NCBI GenBank assembly: GCA_010093605.1
Contig: MU004189.1
Coordinates: forward strand, 1,867,834 to 1,931,833
Reading direction: 5' to 3'
DNA: 64,000 bases
Source of the DNA: Lophium mytilinum
Taxonomy: Eukaryota; Ascomycota; Dothideomycetes; Mytilinidiales; Mytilinidiaceae
Below the pieces are notes generated by a model that was not told the DNA's origin, searched no databases, and saw nothing but the letters and a program-made list of their open reading frames with translations. The position numbers were made by a program, and so were the translations under genes. This document shows positions 21,941 through 34,311 of the stretch, piece after piece. Positions within the stretch are counted from its first letter, which is position 1. The number at the start of each line of letters is the position of its first letter.

Positions 21941-22478
21941 ATGTATCTGCGACCATTCCAGTGAGTTCCAGATTCTATCTCATGCCTATCTTCCCTCCGC
22001 TAATAGCAGTAGTGACAGCTCTTCCGCTACCACCCTCACAACCACCCAGCCCTACCGCACCTGCATCACCTGCGGCACCTACTACACCACCGACGGCCCG
22101 GCGGCCGCCTTCTACGACTCCATCGGCCGCCATGACCTCCCGCCGCTCCTGTGCAACTGCCCGCCGTGCGCGAAGGCGGAGCTCCACGACACCGTAGCGC
22201 TGTGGGATCGAGCGCAAAAACGAGGCGTCGGCCCAGCGCTGCTAGAGCGGAAGATCCTGCTGCGGGTGCAGTGGAATATGTACGAGAAGCGGAGGGAGTC
22301 GGTCGAGGTCGAGGAAGTCGATGAGGTGGATTGCGCGAAGGGGGTGTTGGTGCTAGAGCCAGAGCCGCCGTGTGGGAAGATAGAGTTGGGGATTCGACGG
22401 GTCCGGAGGAGAGCGGGGGGGTTGTGGAGTGGGTACTGGTGGAGGAGGACTGCGCCGTGTGCGTGTGTGTTCTTGTGA
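21941..22478 (+). CDS. Small CxxC-motif protein, function unknown
   Basis: Exons 21941-21960 and 22007-22478 give a 163-residue model. Exon 1 encodes only MYLRPF plus two bases, and the 46 nt intron runs from GTGAGT to CTAATAG. Exon 2 holds TTQPYRTCITCGTYYTT, then LPPLLCNCPPCAKAELHDTV, giving CxxC and CxCxxC clusters that could bind zinc. These are followed by a helical LLERKILLRVQWNMYEKRRE and an acidic EVEEVDEVD stretch. The tail is arginine-rich and less protein-like, so an unseen 3' intron is possible. Codon use in the first 100 codons is strongly C/G-ending like neighbouring genes, which supports coding. I do not recognise the family. The start could also lie further upstream. Confidence 0.55.
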
Positions 22479-23754
22479 GGACTGCGTATCATGTGGGAAC
22501 ACTGTATCATTATATGGGTGGGGTTTGCTAAGTGGTCGCTTTTCGGTGGTCCACGATTTCTGTGGTTGGTGGCTGTTTATAGACTTCTGAGCATACGATC
22601 TTTATGTCCGTCGTTCGTGTAATATGCCCTTCGTGCTTGTTGGGTCGTCGAGCTCGACCGTTCCCTCTTACCTACTCAATGTCGCGCAGTTGGTCCAAGC
22701 GTCTACTCAGCCGCCAACTCTCCGTTCCCTTTGAAAACGATACCCGCCACAACGTACTTGTGAGTAGTAAATATATACTAGATCACTCTAAGTGCTCTGC
22801 TGGTATTCATTAGCTATCTTTTATTGCTCGGAAACACTTCGTGGACGCGACGTTTTCATATAACTCCTCTTAAATCCTCGCCAAGCCACTTGATGCTCCA
22901 CAACCCAAGGTGTTTGAAAACCACGGCCGCCACGGCCCTTTCTAGCTAGTGCCGTCTACATGGTAGTATTTCGAAAGCTCTGTTTCGTCATACTGCTCTA
23001 TAATTTCCCAGGAAAAAAATTCTCCGCGCGTACGGTTTTCAAACGAAGCCTCTCAAGGCAGATGCCAAGCCTCGTTTTTACCCCTTCAGTGCTCTATATC
23101 AGGCCACCACAACACCCAGCTGTTTAGCGAACACATTGGCCTAGCTATTTGCTGTCCTGAGTATCTTGTATCAGGGTTTGGCGTAATTCCAAGACTGTCA
23201 ATGTCTTTACTCTATATCAGGTATTGATTCATGTGAACAACACACAGTTTGGGTATGTTATCAAGATGAAGAAGAATGATTGATACCTAAAGTGTATGTT
23301 TGGTATCAGTAGTATACTAGAAGCCATAGAGAAGCGTTATTCCTGCATGTAACGTCGCATAGTGTGTTTAGAGGGTGTTTTGATCTCAAGTGAGGCTGCT
23401 TTTGCGGGACCCGGGGAAGAGAGAAGGGATTAAAGCCAACGCCAACGTCGAGGATACCAGAATACCAAGCAAGGCCAAGGTATAAAGAAGCAGATGGAGC
23501 GAAAGTATTCATATATTTAATATAGGTATGTTATATATCGAGTGCTGGTCATGCACATATATCACCACCACGGAAACCCTATGCAGAAGGTGTACCATTC
23601 TCAATATGACTAAAGCCACACACCGTCGGCGCGCACGAAGAATCATCAAGAATATCAAGTAGTAAACGAGTCTATACAGTCTATACTCAACGCTGTCCCA
23701 GCGGAGCTACAAGAATGATCAACAGGAACGAATGAGTCCCGACAACACGCCGCC
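22479..23754. other. Intergenic region
   Basis: This 1.28 kb stretch is somewhat richer in A+T than its surroundings, with no ORF of interest. It lies between two convergent 3' ends. The motif ctctatatcagg occurs twice (near 23092 and 23210). Confidence 0.45.
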
Positions 23755-24696
23755 CTAATTTGGATCCGAGTGCGCACGGAAGCCCTTCAGCATCTCCTCA
23801 TCTAGCTTTACTCCAAGCTTCTGCGCCATAGTAAGGAAGCCGTCCTCCTCATTGGTAATCCAAAGATCGACCCAACCATCCCTCCTCGCCTGCTCAACCT
23901 CCTCCTTGCTCCAGTCCTCTTCCCGGGGCCTCTCAACATAAATGACCTGCATTCCATGCGACTTAGCAGCCTTGAGATCATTTAGATGGGCAGCTACCAT
24001 AGCGCAGTCGGATGGCTGTAGATGGAGGGCGGAAGCCGCACCAAGATAGACCGTCGGAGACGGCTTGTAGGCACCGAAGAGCTCCGCGCTGAAGATATGC
24101 GTGAACTTCATCTGAGCATGGGCGGTAAGATCGTTCAAGAGGCTGAAGTTGCCGTTGCTAAGCGTCGCCGTCTGGAAGAGTCTGTTGAGCTCCGTGATGC
24201 CGGGCGAGGAGTCCAGCCACGGGTTGAGTCTGTGCCAGATCAGGCTCAGGGCTCGAACCTCCTCGTCTGCCCACAAGCCCTCGAGCTTCCACTCTGCTAG
24301 GAGCTCCCGTATGGAGTCTAGGTGATGGTCGTCAATAGTCTTCCAGTGCAGTGACGGATCAGCGGCCAGCGTCTTCGTGAAACGCTTGTAGGTATTGCGC
24401 CATTCTTGAGCGAGGTTGCCCCAATCTTCGACTGTCATGTTGGATGCCTTGAGGCGCACAGCGCTTGAGAGTGACTTTTCAGCCGAATCCAACGCGCGGT
24501 GTGACCCGAGTTCGAGGGCATCAGTGACAGTGGTGCGCCAATCAACGCAGGTGCCGAAGACATCGAAGAAAAGAGCCTTTGGAGCCCGTGGGAGCACCAT
24601 GCTGACGTTGATGATTCTGGGACTGGGGAGTGGAATGACAGATCTAAGGTCGATGTCGATCGCGCGAGACCGCCGTTCCTTTATGATGTTGACCAT
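23755..24696 (-). CDS. HAD-superfamily protein, 2-haloacid dehalogenase type II-like
   Basis: A single exon of 313 residues. The HAD core is clear: ALFFDVFGTCVDWR with the nucleophile Asp in DVFG (residue 45), TATLSNGNFSLL with the motif II Ser, FGAYKPSPTVYLGAA with the motif III Lys, and CAMVAAHLNDLKAAKSHGM with the acidic motif. This arrangement and the W-rich cap (IWHRLNPWLDSSPG) match (S)-2-haloacid dehalogenase-like fungal proteins. The family hydrolyses C-halogen or related bonds, but most fungal members have no tested substrate. The first 32 residues have no counterpart in the core, so translation may begin at the second ATG (24600), giving 281 residues. Alternatively they may be a targeting extension. 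Confidence 0.87.
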   Translation of the reverse strand: MVNIIKERRSRAIDIDLRSVIPLPSPRIINVSMVLPRAPKALFFDVFGTCVDWRTTVTDALELGSHRALDSAEKSLSSAVRLKASNMTVEDWGNLAQEWRNTYKRFTKTLAADPSLHWKTIDDHHLDSIRELLAEWKLEGLWADEEVRALSLIWHRLNPWLDSSPGITELNRLFQTATLSNGNFSLLNDLTAHAQMKFTHIFSAELFGAYKPSPTVYLGAASALHLQPSDCAMVAAHLNDLKAAKSHGMQVIYVERPREEDWSKEEVEQARRDGWVDLWITNEEDGFLTMAQKLGVKLDEEMLKGFRAHSDPN

Positions 24697-25714
24697 GCTG
24701 GGTTAAAAATACCCGACGTAATCCGGATCCGGCGCAGCGGGGCGGAGGAGGGGTAGGAAGATCTATTGCACCCCTCGGACATCAGTCTGGAACGCTGCGA
24801 GGTGGATGTGAAGCTCGTCGCTAGAATTCCAAGGCCAGCTTGGATGTTCTGGTGATGAACTCACACTTCCCGAAGCTGTGACAATGACGAGTACTCCAAT
24901 CCAAAACGATGGGAAGACCGGGAAGACTGTTGACTTTGCGAGAGAGAATTCCTGCCCGCCATGCTGAAGCATACTTGACCTAAAGGTAGCGACTGCCTTT
25001 GTCCAGCAGCGACTGCTAGCTCATGTAACGTTGATGCTGGTGTTTCGACTGCCATTACGTTTCTAGCGGTCGTTGGTTCGCATGTGCCGGATGCAGCTAG
25101 TTGAAGCTGCCCGTCGTTCGGACATCACGAAGACCCTGAAAACATGCGAGACTGGTAGCGACTGTCTCATCATCAGGGTCTCGGTTGACGTGCTGGTGAT
25201 GGCCATCGGGAAGCCGTATCAAGGTTGCGTCGGGCCGTAAGCCACGAACACGTGATCTCAACCTCATGTCTTGGCGGTGAACGGCGACGGGAAGCGTTGG
25301 GCAGGGCGAGGGCGTGGTGGTACCTAGAAGGTTCTTGACTGCTTTAGGACACTATACAGAATCGTAAAAAGGTCTCTATGCGCCGATTGCCTGAGACCGA
25401 ACACCTAATACTCACACGGACCTCGAAGCACGGTTTCATAAGGCAGACGCGACGCGATGTTGTGATTTGCAGGACGCGTTCCCTGATGCAGTCATGGTCA
25501 AGCAAGGCATAAGTCACAAGCAGAAGAACAGAGGTTGATGTGGCAAGCGGATGATGGATTATTTGGTATCATTGTTCCATGATCCCGTCCCGAAAACTCC
25601 AAAGCCTATGATACAGCAGGCTAGCAAATCCCCATTGACCCAACCCATCCAGCTCCGCCTTGGACCCGAAGGCAGGCAAGTCATAACATTGAAAACATGA
25701 AGTAGAGAAAGCAA
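24697..25714. other. Intergenic region between the HAD and histone H4 genes
   Basis: About 1 kb. Small overlapping frames occur near 24763-25055 on the reverse strand, but none is supported. The left end carries the HAD gene promoter and the right end the 3' region of histone H4. Confidence 0.45.
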
Positions 25715-26161
<447 letters not shown>

Positions 26162-26636
26162 GATGATAGAGGTAGTGTGGAGTGAGGAGTCTTAGAGACT
26201 TGAAGTTGCTGGACGGTGATGGAGTTGTGGAGAGCGGTGGTTGTTGTTGAGCTGATGGTGTTGGAAGAGAGGAGGGGAGGGCGGTACTTGAAGAGGCGAG
26301 GGCCACGGCGGATCAACTTCGGATCACCAGTGGCCGGCTGGCACCTCGCGTATCGAAGTTGCAAAGTTGCCCGTGCGCCAGCAAACTCGCCTGCCCGAGT
26401 TTTGATGTTCCTGCGCGCGCTTTCCAGCGCTGCCACGGCCCGCCTGGAAACGCGCTAAAAATCACAACAAGCTGTGATCCAGTAGGCAGCTGCCGCCCCC
26501 GCCGTGCCCATAAGTACTCCGCCCGCCCACCTCGCTCCTCTTTCTTTCATCATCATCCACCAACCACCACTCCACAACAACTTCTCCATCAACTCAACAC
26601 CACAACCCATCTCTACAAGTCTCATCATCATTCGAG
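26162..26636. promoter_or_regulatory. Shared divergent H4-H3 promoter
   Basis: These 475 bp separate the H4 and H3 start codons. The central part (26335-26530) is GC-rich and holds a tcgaagttgcaaagttgc segment with a repeated aagttgc. The H3 side is rich in ccaccac/caacaac repeats typical of fungal 5' leaders. No classical CCAAT or TATA box is obvious. Confidence 0.6.
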
Positions 26637-27277
<641 letters not shown>

Positions 27278-28836
27278 ATGGTTTCTCGGTGACCATCCGC
27301 CTTTGTTCCTGTCGACAACTTCTCTCAACATGGCAGGATATCTACGGTGATGGCAATGGTTGGGGATTGTTTTGGCGTTTGGGATTGAGGCTTATCAACG
27401 ACGGCTCTGGGGTTATGGGTCTTTCACGGTTCACTCAAGGGTGATACCAATGGTTATGCGATGTACATTACCCATAATCAGTCTACACTGGAATCATATG
27501 ACGAAAGTCATTAACTATACTCTGTTCTCTTTGCGATTGTGACTGCTCTTGAATTTGACTACCGTCTAATGTGAGCCTTGTTTGAGAATATGGCGACCCA
27601 GCCTCTCGGTCGCAATATATCCCGGGATTCCACGTCGTGACCTTGCCATCGCTATTTTCATACGCATCACGTTCGACGTTCTAATGCCTACCTCCCCTTG
27701 TTATCCATACATTGAAGAATGTCATGACTATCATGAGTATATCTCGTGATACGTCTCGTACCAACTCCACGCAACATCTCAGAGTCATCAATCTTTGCCA
27801 CCCAACCCCTCTATGTAGCCTAGATTGCGAAGGATCGAATGTCTTACTTGCGCTTCTCTATTATGAGTCACCACTTCATCACTCTTGTTGCGTTTGACCC
27901 GGTGATTAGAGGCTGAGAGGCAGAAGGCGGAAGTCCTGCGCAAATTTCGATGAGAACCTTGTGGAACATGCTGTCGCGATCTGGAAAATCCACAGGGATT
28001 GGGAGCTGTTCTTGGGCACGAGTTGGATCCTTTCAAATGCTTATGGGTCGTGTAGTAGAGGAAGCTGTGAAGTCGGAGGTGTACAGAGGTCATGAAGCGG
28101 CGGGATGAAAGTCCAATTTATGACGGTGAATAGTTGGCTCATATTCAGGTAACGGAGAATTTAGAGCATTCATGGTGAGGTTTGATGACGGTACGTGTGT
28201 CTAGGCTATAAGGTGATTACATATAAGAGATTCCTACCCAGCCTTCGACGCTGCATCCTCGTCTCAGCAATCGCCTCCAGGCTGCGAAGCTGGCTACACG
28301 TCTCCTACTAGCCCTTGCGTTTCTAAAGTAACTTGTTTAGCTGTGTTTCATTGTCGTGGACTGCTTTCTGCTATGATGATGGCAGCTGGTGATGAAGATG
28401 CAACTGGAATGGGTACATTTTTGAATCAACGCTATCGCTATGGACAAAGTGCACAGAGACTTTGAAACGATCTCAAGACGTGACAGAAGAAGTTTTTTCT
28501 TTTCGAGAAGTTGTAATATATGACATAGAGGAAATCGCGTGGACTTTTCCACCCACACTCTACAGAAAAGGATGCGCTGATGATTAGAGAACTATTGAAG
28601 ATATTCTCTGGCTTCGAATGCCGCCTTAGACAAACGAGCAGACCGGTAAATCGTTGACAAGCAGTAGGCAGGCGGCGCATACCTTTGCATGATGGAGAAA
28701 TAGTACCTCAAAGCTTCAACTTCCTCGGACCGATCTAGCACCCCGCTATGACGCGACGCTCACCCGGAGGGCCTTCCGTATGTAAAGTGAGAGAACCGTA
28801 GCTTTCAAATGCATCTATCCTGCATAATAGCACGAA
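27278..28836. other. Intergenic region downstream of histone H3
   Basis: About 1.56 kb with only short frames and no recognisable product. The first few hundred bases are presumably the H3 3' region, and the last 100 bp the promoter of the peroxiredoxin-like gene. Confidence 0.45.
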
Positions 28837-29464
28837 ATGACTATCCAACAAGAACTCAATTCGCTGTGGGCGCCTACCAAGGTGGAAACTGGTCCAGTGC
28901 CAGCTCTTGGACAGCAGGCTCCGTCTACGGAGAGGCTGCCAATCCTAAGTTTCGGTGGTAAACCGACCGTGGTGACATTCCTGAGGCATTGCGGCTGTCC
29001 TTGTGAGTGCTACTGGGATGATGATAATGCGATGGTTGCGCTGACGTTCTACAGTCGCGGAAAAGACCTTCATCTCTTTGCGCAAGACCGCAGAAGATCA
29101 TCCAGATATGCGGTTCATCGCAGTATCGCACAGTGACCGGGAGTCTACGGACAAATGGCTGCGGGCTGTAGGAGGCGCTGATCAGGTCAGTGTCATTGTG
29201 GATTCAGATAGAGAGCTGTTCGGGCGCTGGGGCCTTGGAGTTTCCGGCTACTGGCATATGATGCATCCTGCTAGTATGTGGACGGCCGTTCGCTTGGGAA
29301 GGGAGGAGAATATCTGGAACAGGCCTACGGAGAGTGGGTCGAGATGGCAGACTTCTGGGAGCTTCGCTGTGGATGGAGAGGGGAAGGTGAAATGGGGAGG
29401 GGCAGCGCCACGGGCGGATTACATCCCTTCGTTTGAGGAGGCCGTGGAGTCAGTCTCGAAGTAG
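28837..29464 (+). CDS. AhpC/TSA (peroxiredoxin-like, AAED1-type) protein
   Basis: Exons 28837-29002 and 29055-29464 join to 191 residues with a thioredoxin fold. Strand and motif order fit the AhpC/TSA-like group: LPILSFGGKPTVVTFLRHCG, then CPFAEKTF across the 52 nt intron, FIAVSHSDRESTDKWLRAVG, VSVIVDSDRELFGRWGLGV, and a final SGSFAVDGEGKVKWGG. The CGCPF site offers two cysteines close together where classic peroxiredoxins have TxxC. Substrate and reductant are unknown. A thiol-dependent redox role in the cytosol is inferred, as no signal peptide is seen. Its 3' end is 157 bp from the exonuclease V start on the same strand. Confidence 0.82.
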
Positions 29465-29621
29465 TCTAAATGTAAATTGGTCTAAGTCACTGATGGGAAA
29501 CGGCGAATTTGGGAATCTGCAGACTCGAAGTCATGTGTTGACGTGCAAGGGACGGCTTGGCCTGATTTGTAGGCGCGTTCTTCAATGACGCCCACTCCTC
29601 AGCATCAACGACCAGCATGGC

Positions 29622-31260
29622 ATGGCGCTCTCCGCAGCAACCGTGTTGATCAAAGGCTCGCAGAGCGACTATGGATCCGACTTTGACACGGAAGACGAAA
29701 GCACCCTCAGCGAACTGCTCTCCGAGCTCGAGGCCAACGCGCCGAAGCGCCTCCTTGTTGAGAGCATAGAAGATGAAGCCATCACTTCGCCCACGCGCGA
29801 TCTTGTCATGCCAAAGGGCCGGAAACAGAAGACCCCACATGGAGAATATGGGGAAGACGTCTTGGATGAAGACTTGCGTCGGCGTAGACTACGCAGCCCT
29901 TCTGTCGAGGTCGAATACGCAGAGCACTCGCGGACGTCTTTCGGTAGTAAGACACGCCTTCCTCATGATCTGTATCTATGGCTATGAACTGACTTGCTGA
30001 CAGCATTTAGTGGCGCGAGAAGAGTCGCCAGGACTACAGCGTTCTGCATCAGTTGAGCCTGAGTCGAAACCCGCCGGTGAAGATACCCGTTCCCCTCTCC
30101 AAAGATTCCGGACGAAACCCAAGAAGCCTCTGTCGGTGACCGATTTGGTCTCCCCAGCATGGTGTGAATTGCAGTACTGGTACAACCTGACAAAGTTTGG
30201 GCGCAAAAGGACCACTCCTGCAATGAAACAAGGGTCTGCGGTACACAAGGTGCTGGAAGAGCAGGTTCATGAGATTGTCCAAGTACGGCCACAAACTAAA
30301 GAAGATGTGTGGGGTCTCAAAATCTGGAATGTTATACAAGGGCTTCGCACTCTAAGAGCTACTGGTCTGACCCGCGAACTGGAGATATGGGGTGTGATAG
30401 ACGGGCAGATTGTCAATGGTATAATCGATGAGATTTCGTACTCTTGCCCGGACCAGGAGTTTGAGGAGAAGCTGGAGAAATCCAAAGCAGAGGCAGAGAA
30501 CCGCGCAAAGGCTACCCTTCCGTCCAACCAGACATCTATTGCGGATTTTCTACATAAACCCAACACCCCCAATCAAGAGTCCGGCCCGTGGCTCGGGAAC
30601 CCGACTCCACAGCGAAAGGTGTACCTTACCGACGTCAAAACGCGCGGCAGCAAATACGTACCCAAAGGCGTGTCTCTTCGTCCTACCTTCTACCAGCTGA
30701 TGCTCTATCGGATGCTGCTTGACGCCCTAGCAGCTAACACTGTTCCTGCGGACGTTATTTTCGCTCGATACAGCGTAATGCCTTTGAAACCGTTCACGCC
30801 TGCTTTCATCGAGGAGATTGAAGACCTTGACTCTTGGAAGGAGAATATACCATCGACCGACGATCTTTCAGACGTATCACGGGAATTCTACCATGAATTG
30901 AAGGTCCATAACAACGTCACAGCCCTCTGGAGCCTCATGGTCACCGAATTCGGTCTCGCAATGTCTGGGTCAGCTTCGATCAGCGACGTCCTGCATGCCG
31001 AATTTCGATGGTCCAAGACTGGAGAGATTATCGGGAGCGAACTCTTCGCATATGACGACGTCGTGCTGCAAAAGTACGTGGGCGAAGAGATGGAATGGTG
31101 GAAAGGGGAACGAGAAGCTAAGGGCGTTGACATTGAGGAGGCTTTCAAGTGTCGGATATGCGAGTTCGCGGACGAATGCACATGGCGGAAGACAAAGATC
31201 GAAGAGGCTATGGAGAAGCACAGGCTCAGGATGGCTGCAAGGGCTAAGTCTGCTGTGTGA
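29622..31260 (+). CDS. EXO5: Exonuclease V (EXO5/DEM1), iron-sulfur nuclease
   Basis: Exons 29622-29946 and 30011-31260 join to 524 residues. The first 140 residues are acidic and disordered. The catalytic part begins LSVTDLVSPAWCELQYWYNL, followed by KQGSAVHKVLEEQV, NGIIDEISY, VYLTDVKTR with the PD-(D/E)XK-type Asp and Lys, and SLRPTFYQLMLYRMLLDALA. Near the C-terminus FKCRICEFADECTWR supplies three cysteines that, with the earlier WCELQ cysteine, form the 4Fe-4S cluster of this family. EXO5 is a single-strand DNA exonuclease, mitochondrial in S. cerevisiae and nuclear in human and S. pombe. No strong mitochondrial presequence is seen here, so its location is uncertain. The intron is 64 nt. 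Confidence 0.92.
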
Positions 31261-31975
31261 ATGGTGGGATGAGCGAAGCCATGCCGGTATCCCTTTGACT
31301 GGGGAGTTGTACTGTACGTAGCGAGCTCAGAGGGCTGGCGCCTACACTGCTTGATCACGACCATGGAACGGCCGCTATGGAGTCATCCTCACGCTTCGCT
31401 TGGGTCTGGAGCATTGCCTGGCAAGGAAGTCTAGTCTTATATACGATGAGGTCCTTTGCTTCATGATATAGCTGTATACTACTGCATTTCAATGTGGCCA
31501 ACACATCTTTAATCGCTATATTAACCTCGGTAACCACAATCAGAACGCATTCGTATTAGAGCTTCGTCTTCAGAGGCAACCTTCCGCATACCATGGCCTG
31601 ATGTTCTGGCTAAGGCGATATCAGCACCCCACCCAGTCCATCTCGCGGCGCGCTGTTCCAGTCAGATCACGTTCCCACCGTGTGGCAATCCAGGTGGGCG
31701 GCTAACCGAAACCTGGGGCCGACGTGCGGGCCTGCGGGGCTTCCTAAGCTTCATTGGAACATCATCAGCCTCAACCGTAGCCCCGATCCAGACCATCGCG
31801 CCTCGGAGCGTGACTGCCGCTAGTCCGAGTGTTTGCCGACGTCACTTCATAACGCACTGCTGCTTCTTCTCTTTGAACCCCGTCATCGGTCTTGCTCCAT
31901 CTCACTTTCATCAATCCCGCGTGTCCGGATCTCGAACAAAGCTACTTACGACAATTTGACTTCGATTGATGAATT
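31261..31975. other. Intergenic region upstream of the acyl-CoA synthetase gene
   Basis: About 715 bp, gene-free, with the EXO5 3' region on the left and the synthetase promoter on the right. A CRE-like gacgtcac lies near 31838. Confidence 0.45.
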
Positions 31976-34311
31976 ATGGCACAGTATATACAGGATCAGG
32001 TCTACCAAGACTCATTAGAGAACCCTGAGGAGTTTTGGAGCCGGCAGGCCAGCCAGCTAGCATGGCATCGGAAACCCACTAAGGCATTCCAGCGAACGAC
32101 GAAGAAACTCAAGAGCGGCGTTACACATGACCATTGGAGCTGGTTCCCCGGTGGGAAGATTTCAACAACATACAATTGTGTTGACAGACACGTCCTCAAC
32201 GGCAATGGCGACAAAGTTGCTATCTGTTGGGATAGTCCCGTGACTGGCTTGAAGGAGCAGTATACGTACAATGAGCTTCTCCATGAGGTGGAAACGCTCG
32301 CCGGGGTGCTGCGAGAGGAGGGCGTGAAGAAGTGTGACGTGGTTCTCATTTACAGTAAGATTCATTCGATACGCTATACAATATGTCAAAAAGAATCTGC
32401 TGACAGCCTTTGCAGTGCCCATGATCCCGGCAGCATTGTTTGCCATGCTCGCCATTGCTAGACTTGGAGCTATACACGCGGTAGTGTTTGGCGGCTTCTC
32501 CCCGCCATCTCTAGCCCAGCGGATGGAAGCCTCCAGGCCAAAAGCAATCATGACGGCCTCGTGTGGCATTGATGGAAGCAAGCCCCCGATGCCGTACAAG
32601 GGACTCATCCGAGAAGCCGTTGAGAAAAGTAGCTATAAGCCCCAAAAAATTATCATCTGGCAGCGCGAGCAGCTTCGATGGGACCCTATCAGCAGAGAAA
32701 CCGGGGAGAGGAATTGGAACAGACTGGTAAAGAGTGCAAGGAATAGGGGACTGAAGGCGGCCGCCGTGCCCGTGAAAAGCTCCGACGGTCTTTATATCAT
32801 CTATACTAGTGGTGCGTAACTACTATGAGGTTTGAAGTTTCAAGACTAATGAGAGCAACAGGAACCACTGGACTACCCAAAGGTGTTGTAAGAGAAGTTG
32901 GTGGGCACGCCGTTGGATTGAACTTTTCGATCAAGTATCTCTTCGGTGTTCACGGGCCTGGCGACGTAATGTTCTGTGCGTCTGATATTGGCTGGGTAGT
33001 AGGCCATTCTTACAGTAAGTAACATCCATTTCTTGATTTCAAACAGGTTCAAGGGCACTGCTAAATTAAGAATGTAGTTCTTTATGCTCCGCTCCTCGCT
33101 GGTGCGACGACTGTCCTATTCGAAGGCAAACCAGTCGGCACGCCAGATGCCAGTACCTTCTGGCGGATCATCGAAGAGTACAAAGTGACTACCATGTCCA
33201 CTGCGCCGACAGCTTTGCGTGCAATCCGAAGGGAAGATGGCGACAACGACTATTTCGAGCAGATATACGGTAGCCGGGGCGGTCTTCGAACACTGCGAGC
33301 GCTGTTCCTGGCCGGCGAGCGTAGCGAGCCAAGCATAGTTCAGATGTACGGAGAACTACTCAAAAGACATTGTGCTGGTGGAGCCGTCGTAGTGGACAAT
33401 TGGTGGTCCTCGGAATCTGGCAGCCCCATTTCCGGAATAGCTCTGAGCGCGGCCGCGGGAAAGGATTTTACCAGCAATCACCGCCATGCTCCACTGCCCA
33501 TCAAGCCGGGCTCGGCTGGAAAGGCAATGCCAGGGTTCGACGTGCGCGTAGTCGACGACGAGGGGGAAGAGGTTAAGCGCGGGACCATGGGCAATGTTGT
33601 AATGGCGATCCCTCTGGCCCCAACGGCTTTTACAACGCTTTGGGAGGACGAGGATCGCTTTTACCGCGGCTATCTTAAAAGGTTCAATGGTAGATGGCTC
33701 GATACAGGTGACGCGGGCATGATCGACGAGGACGGTTACATTTCCATCATGGCACGGTCAGACGATATCATCAACGTTGCGGCTCACCGGTTCAGCACAG
33801 GCAAGCATTCACATGAAGGCCAAACATGACTCGAGACTCGGTTGTTAACAGTTTTCTAGGTGCCATTGAGCAAGCAGTGACTTCGCACCCTGATATCGCA
33901 GAGTGCGCAGTGGTCGGTATTCCAGATGCACTGAAAGGGCACCTTCCCTTTGCGTTTGTGACGCTATCCACGCACCATCACCCTCATCCAGCCGTGCCTG
34001 ACGATAAGCTCTTCAAGGAGGTCCAGCAGAAGGTCCGCGAGCAGATTGGCGCGATTGCGAGCTTGGGGGGCATGATACAGGGCAAGGGCATGATCCCAAA
34101 GACAAGGAGCGGGAAGACGCTACGCCGGGTGCTTAAAGAGCTGGTGGAGAACGCGACGCACGATGAATTTGCTAAGGAAGTGCAGGTCCCGACGACGATT
34201 GAGGACATCGACGCCGTTGAGGTGGCCCGGGCGAAGATCAGGGAGTATTTCACGCACAAGGGCAGCGAGAAGCACAGAGCTCCCGAGGCGAGGGCCAAGG
34301 CAAAGCTGTGA
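31976..34311 (+). CDS. Short-chain acyl-CoA synthetase (ACSS3 / propionate-CoA ligase type)
   Basis: Exons 31976-32354, 32416-32811, 32862-33014, 33078-33800 and 33860-34311 join to 700 residues. The family N-terminus is present (LENPEEFWSRQASQLAWHRK). It is followed by the AMP-binding P-loop YTSGTTGLPKGVV across intron 2, SDIGWVVGHSY, WWSSESGSP, and the hinge WLDTGDAGMIDEDGYISIMA with RSDDIIN. The catalytic Lys is in KTRSGKTLRRVLKEL. Such enzymes activate propionate or acetate to the CoA thioester with ATP, feeding the methylcitrate or glyoxylate pathways. The last intron uses a GC donor (GCAAGC at 33801), because no GT is available and the frame requires a junction there. The C-terminus is basic and ends AKL, which could act as a weak peroxisomal PTS1. 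Confidence 0.93.

Noticed and set aside
23091-23106. 16 bp gctctatatcaggcca shared with 44293-44308
   Set aside because: One exact 16-mer match is roughly what chance predicts among all pairs of positions in 64 kb, and the flanks do not align.
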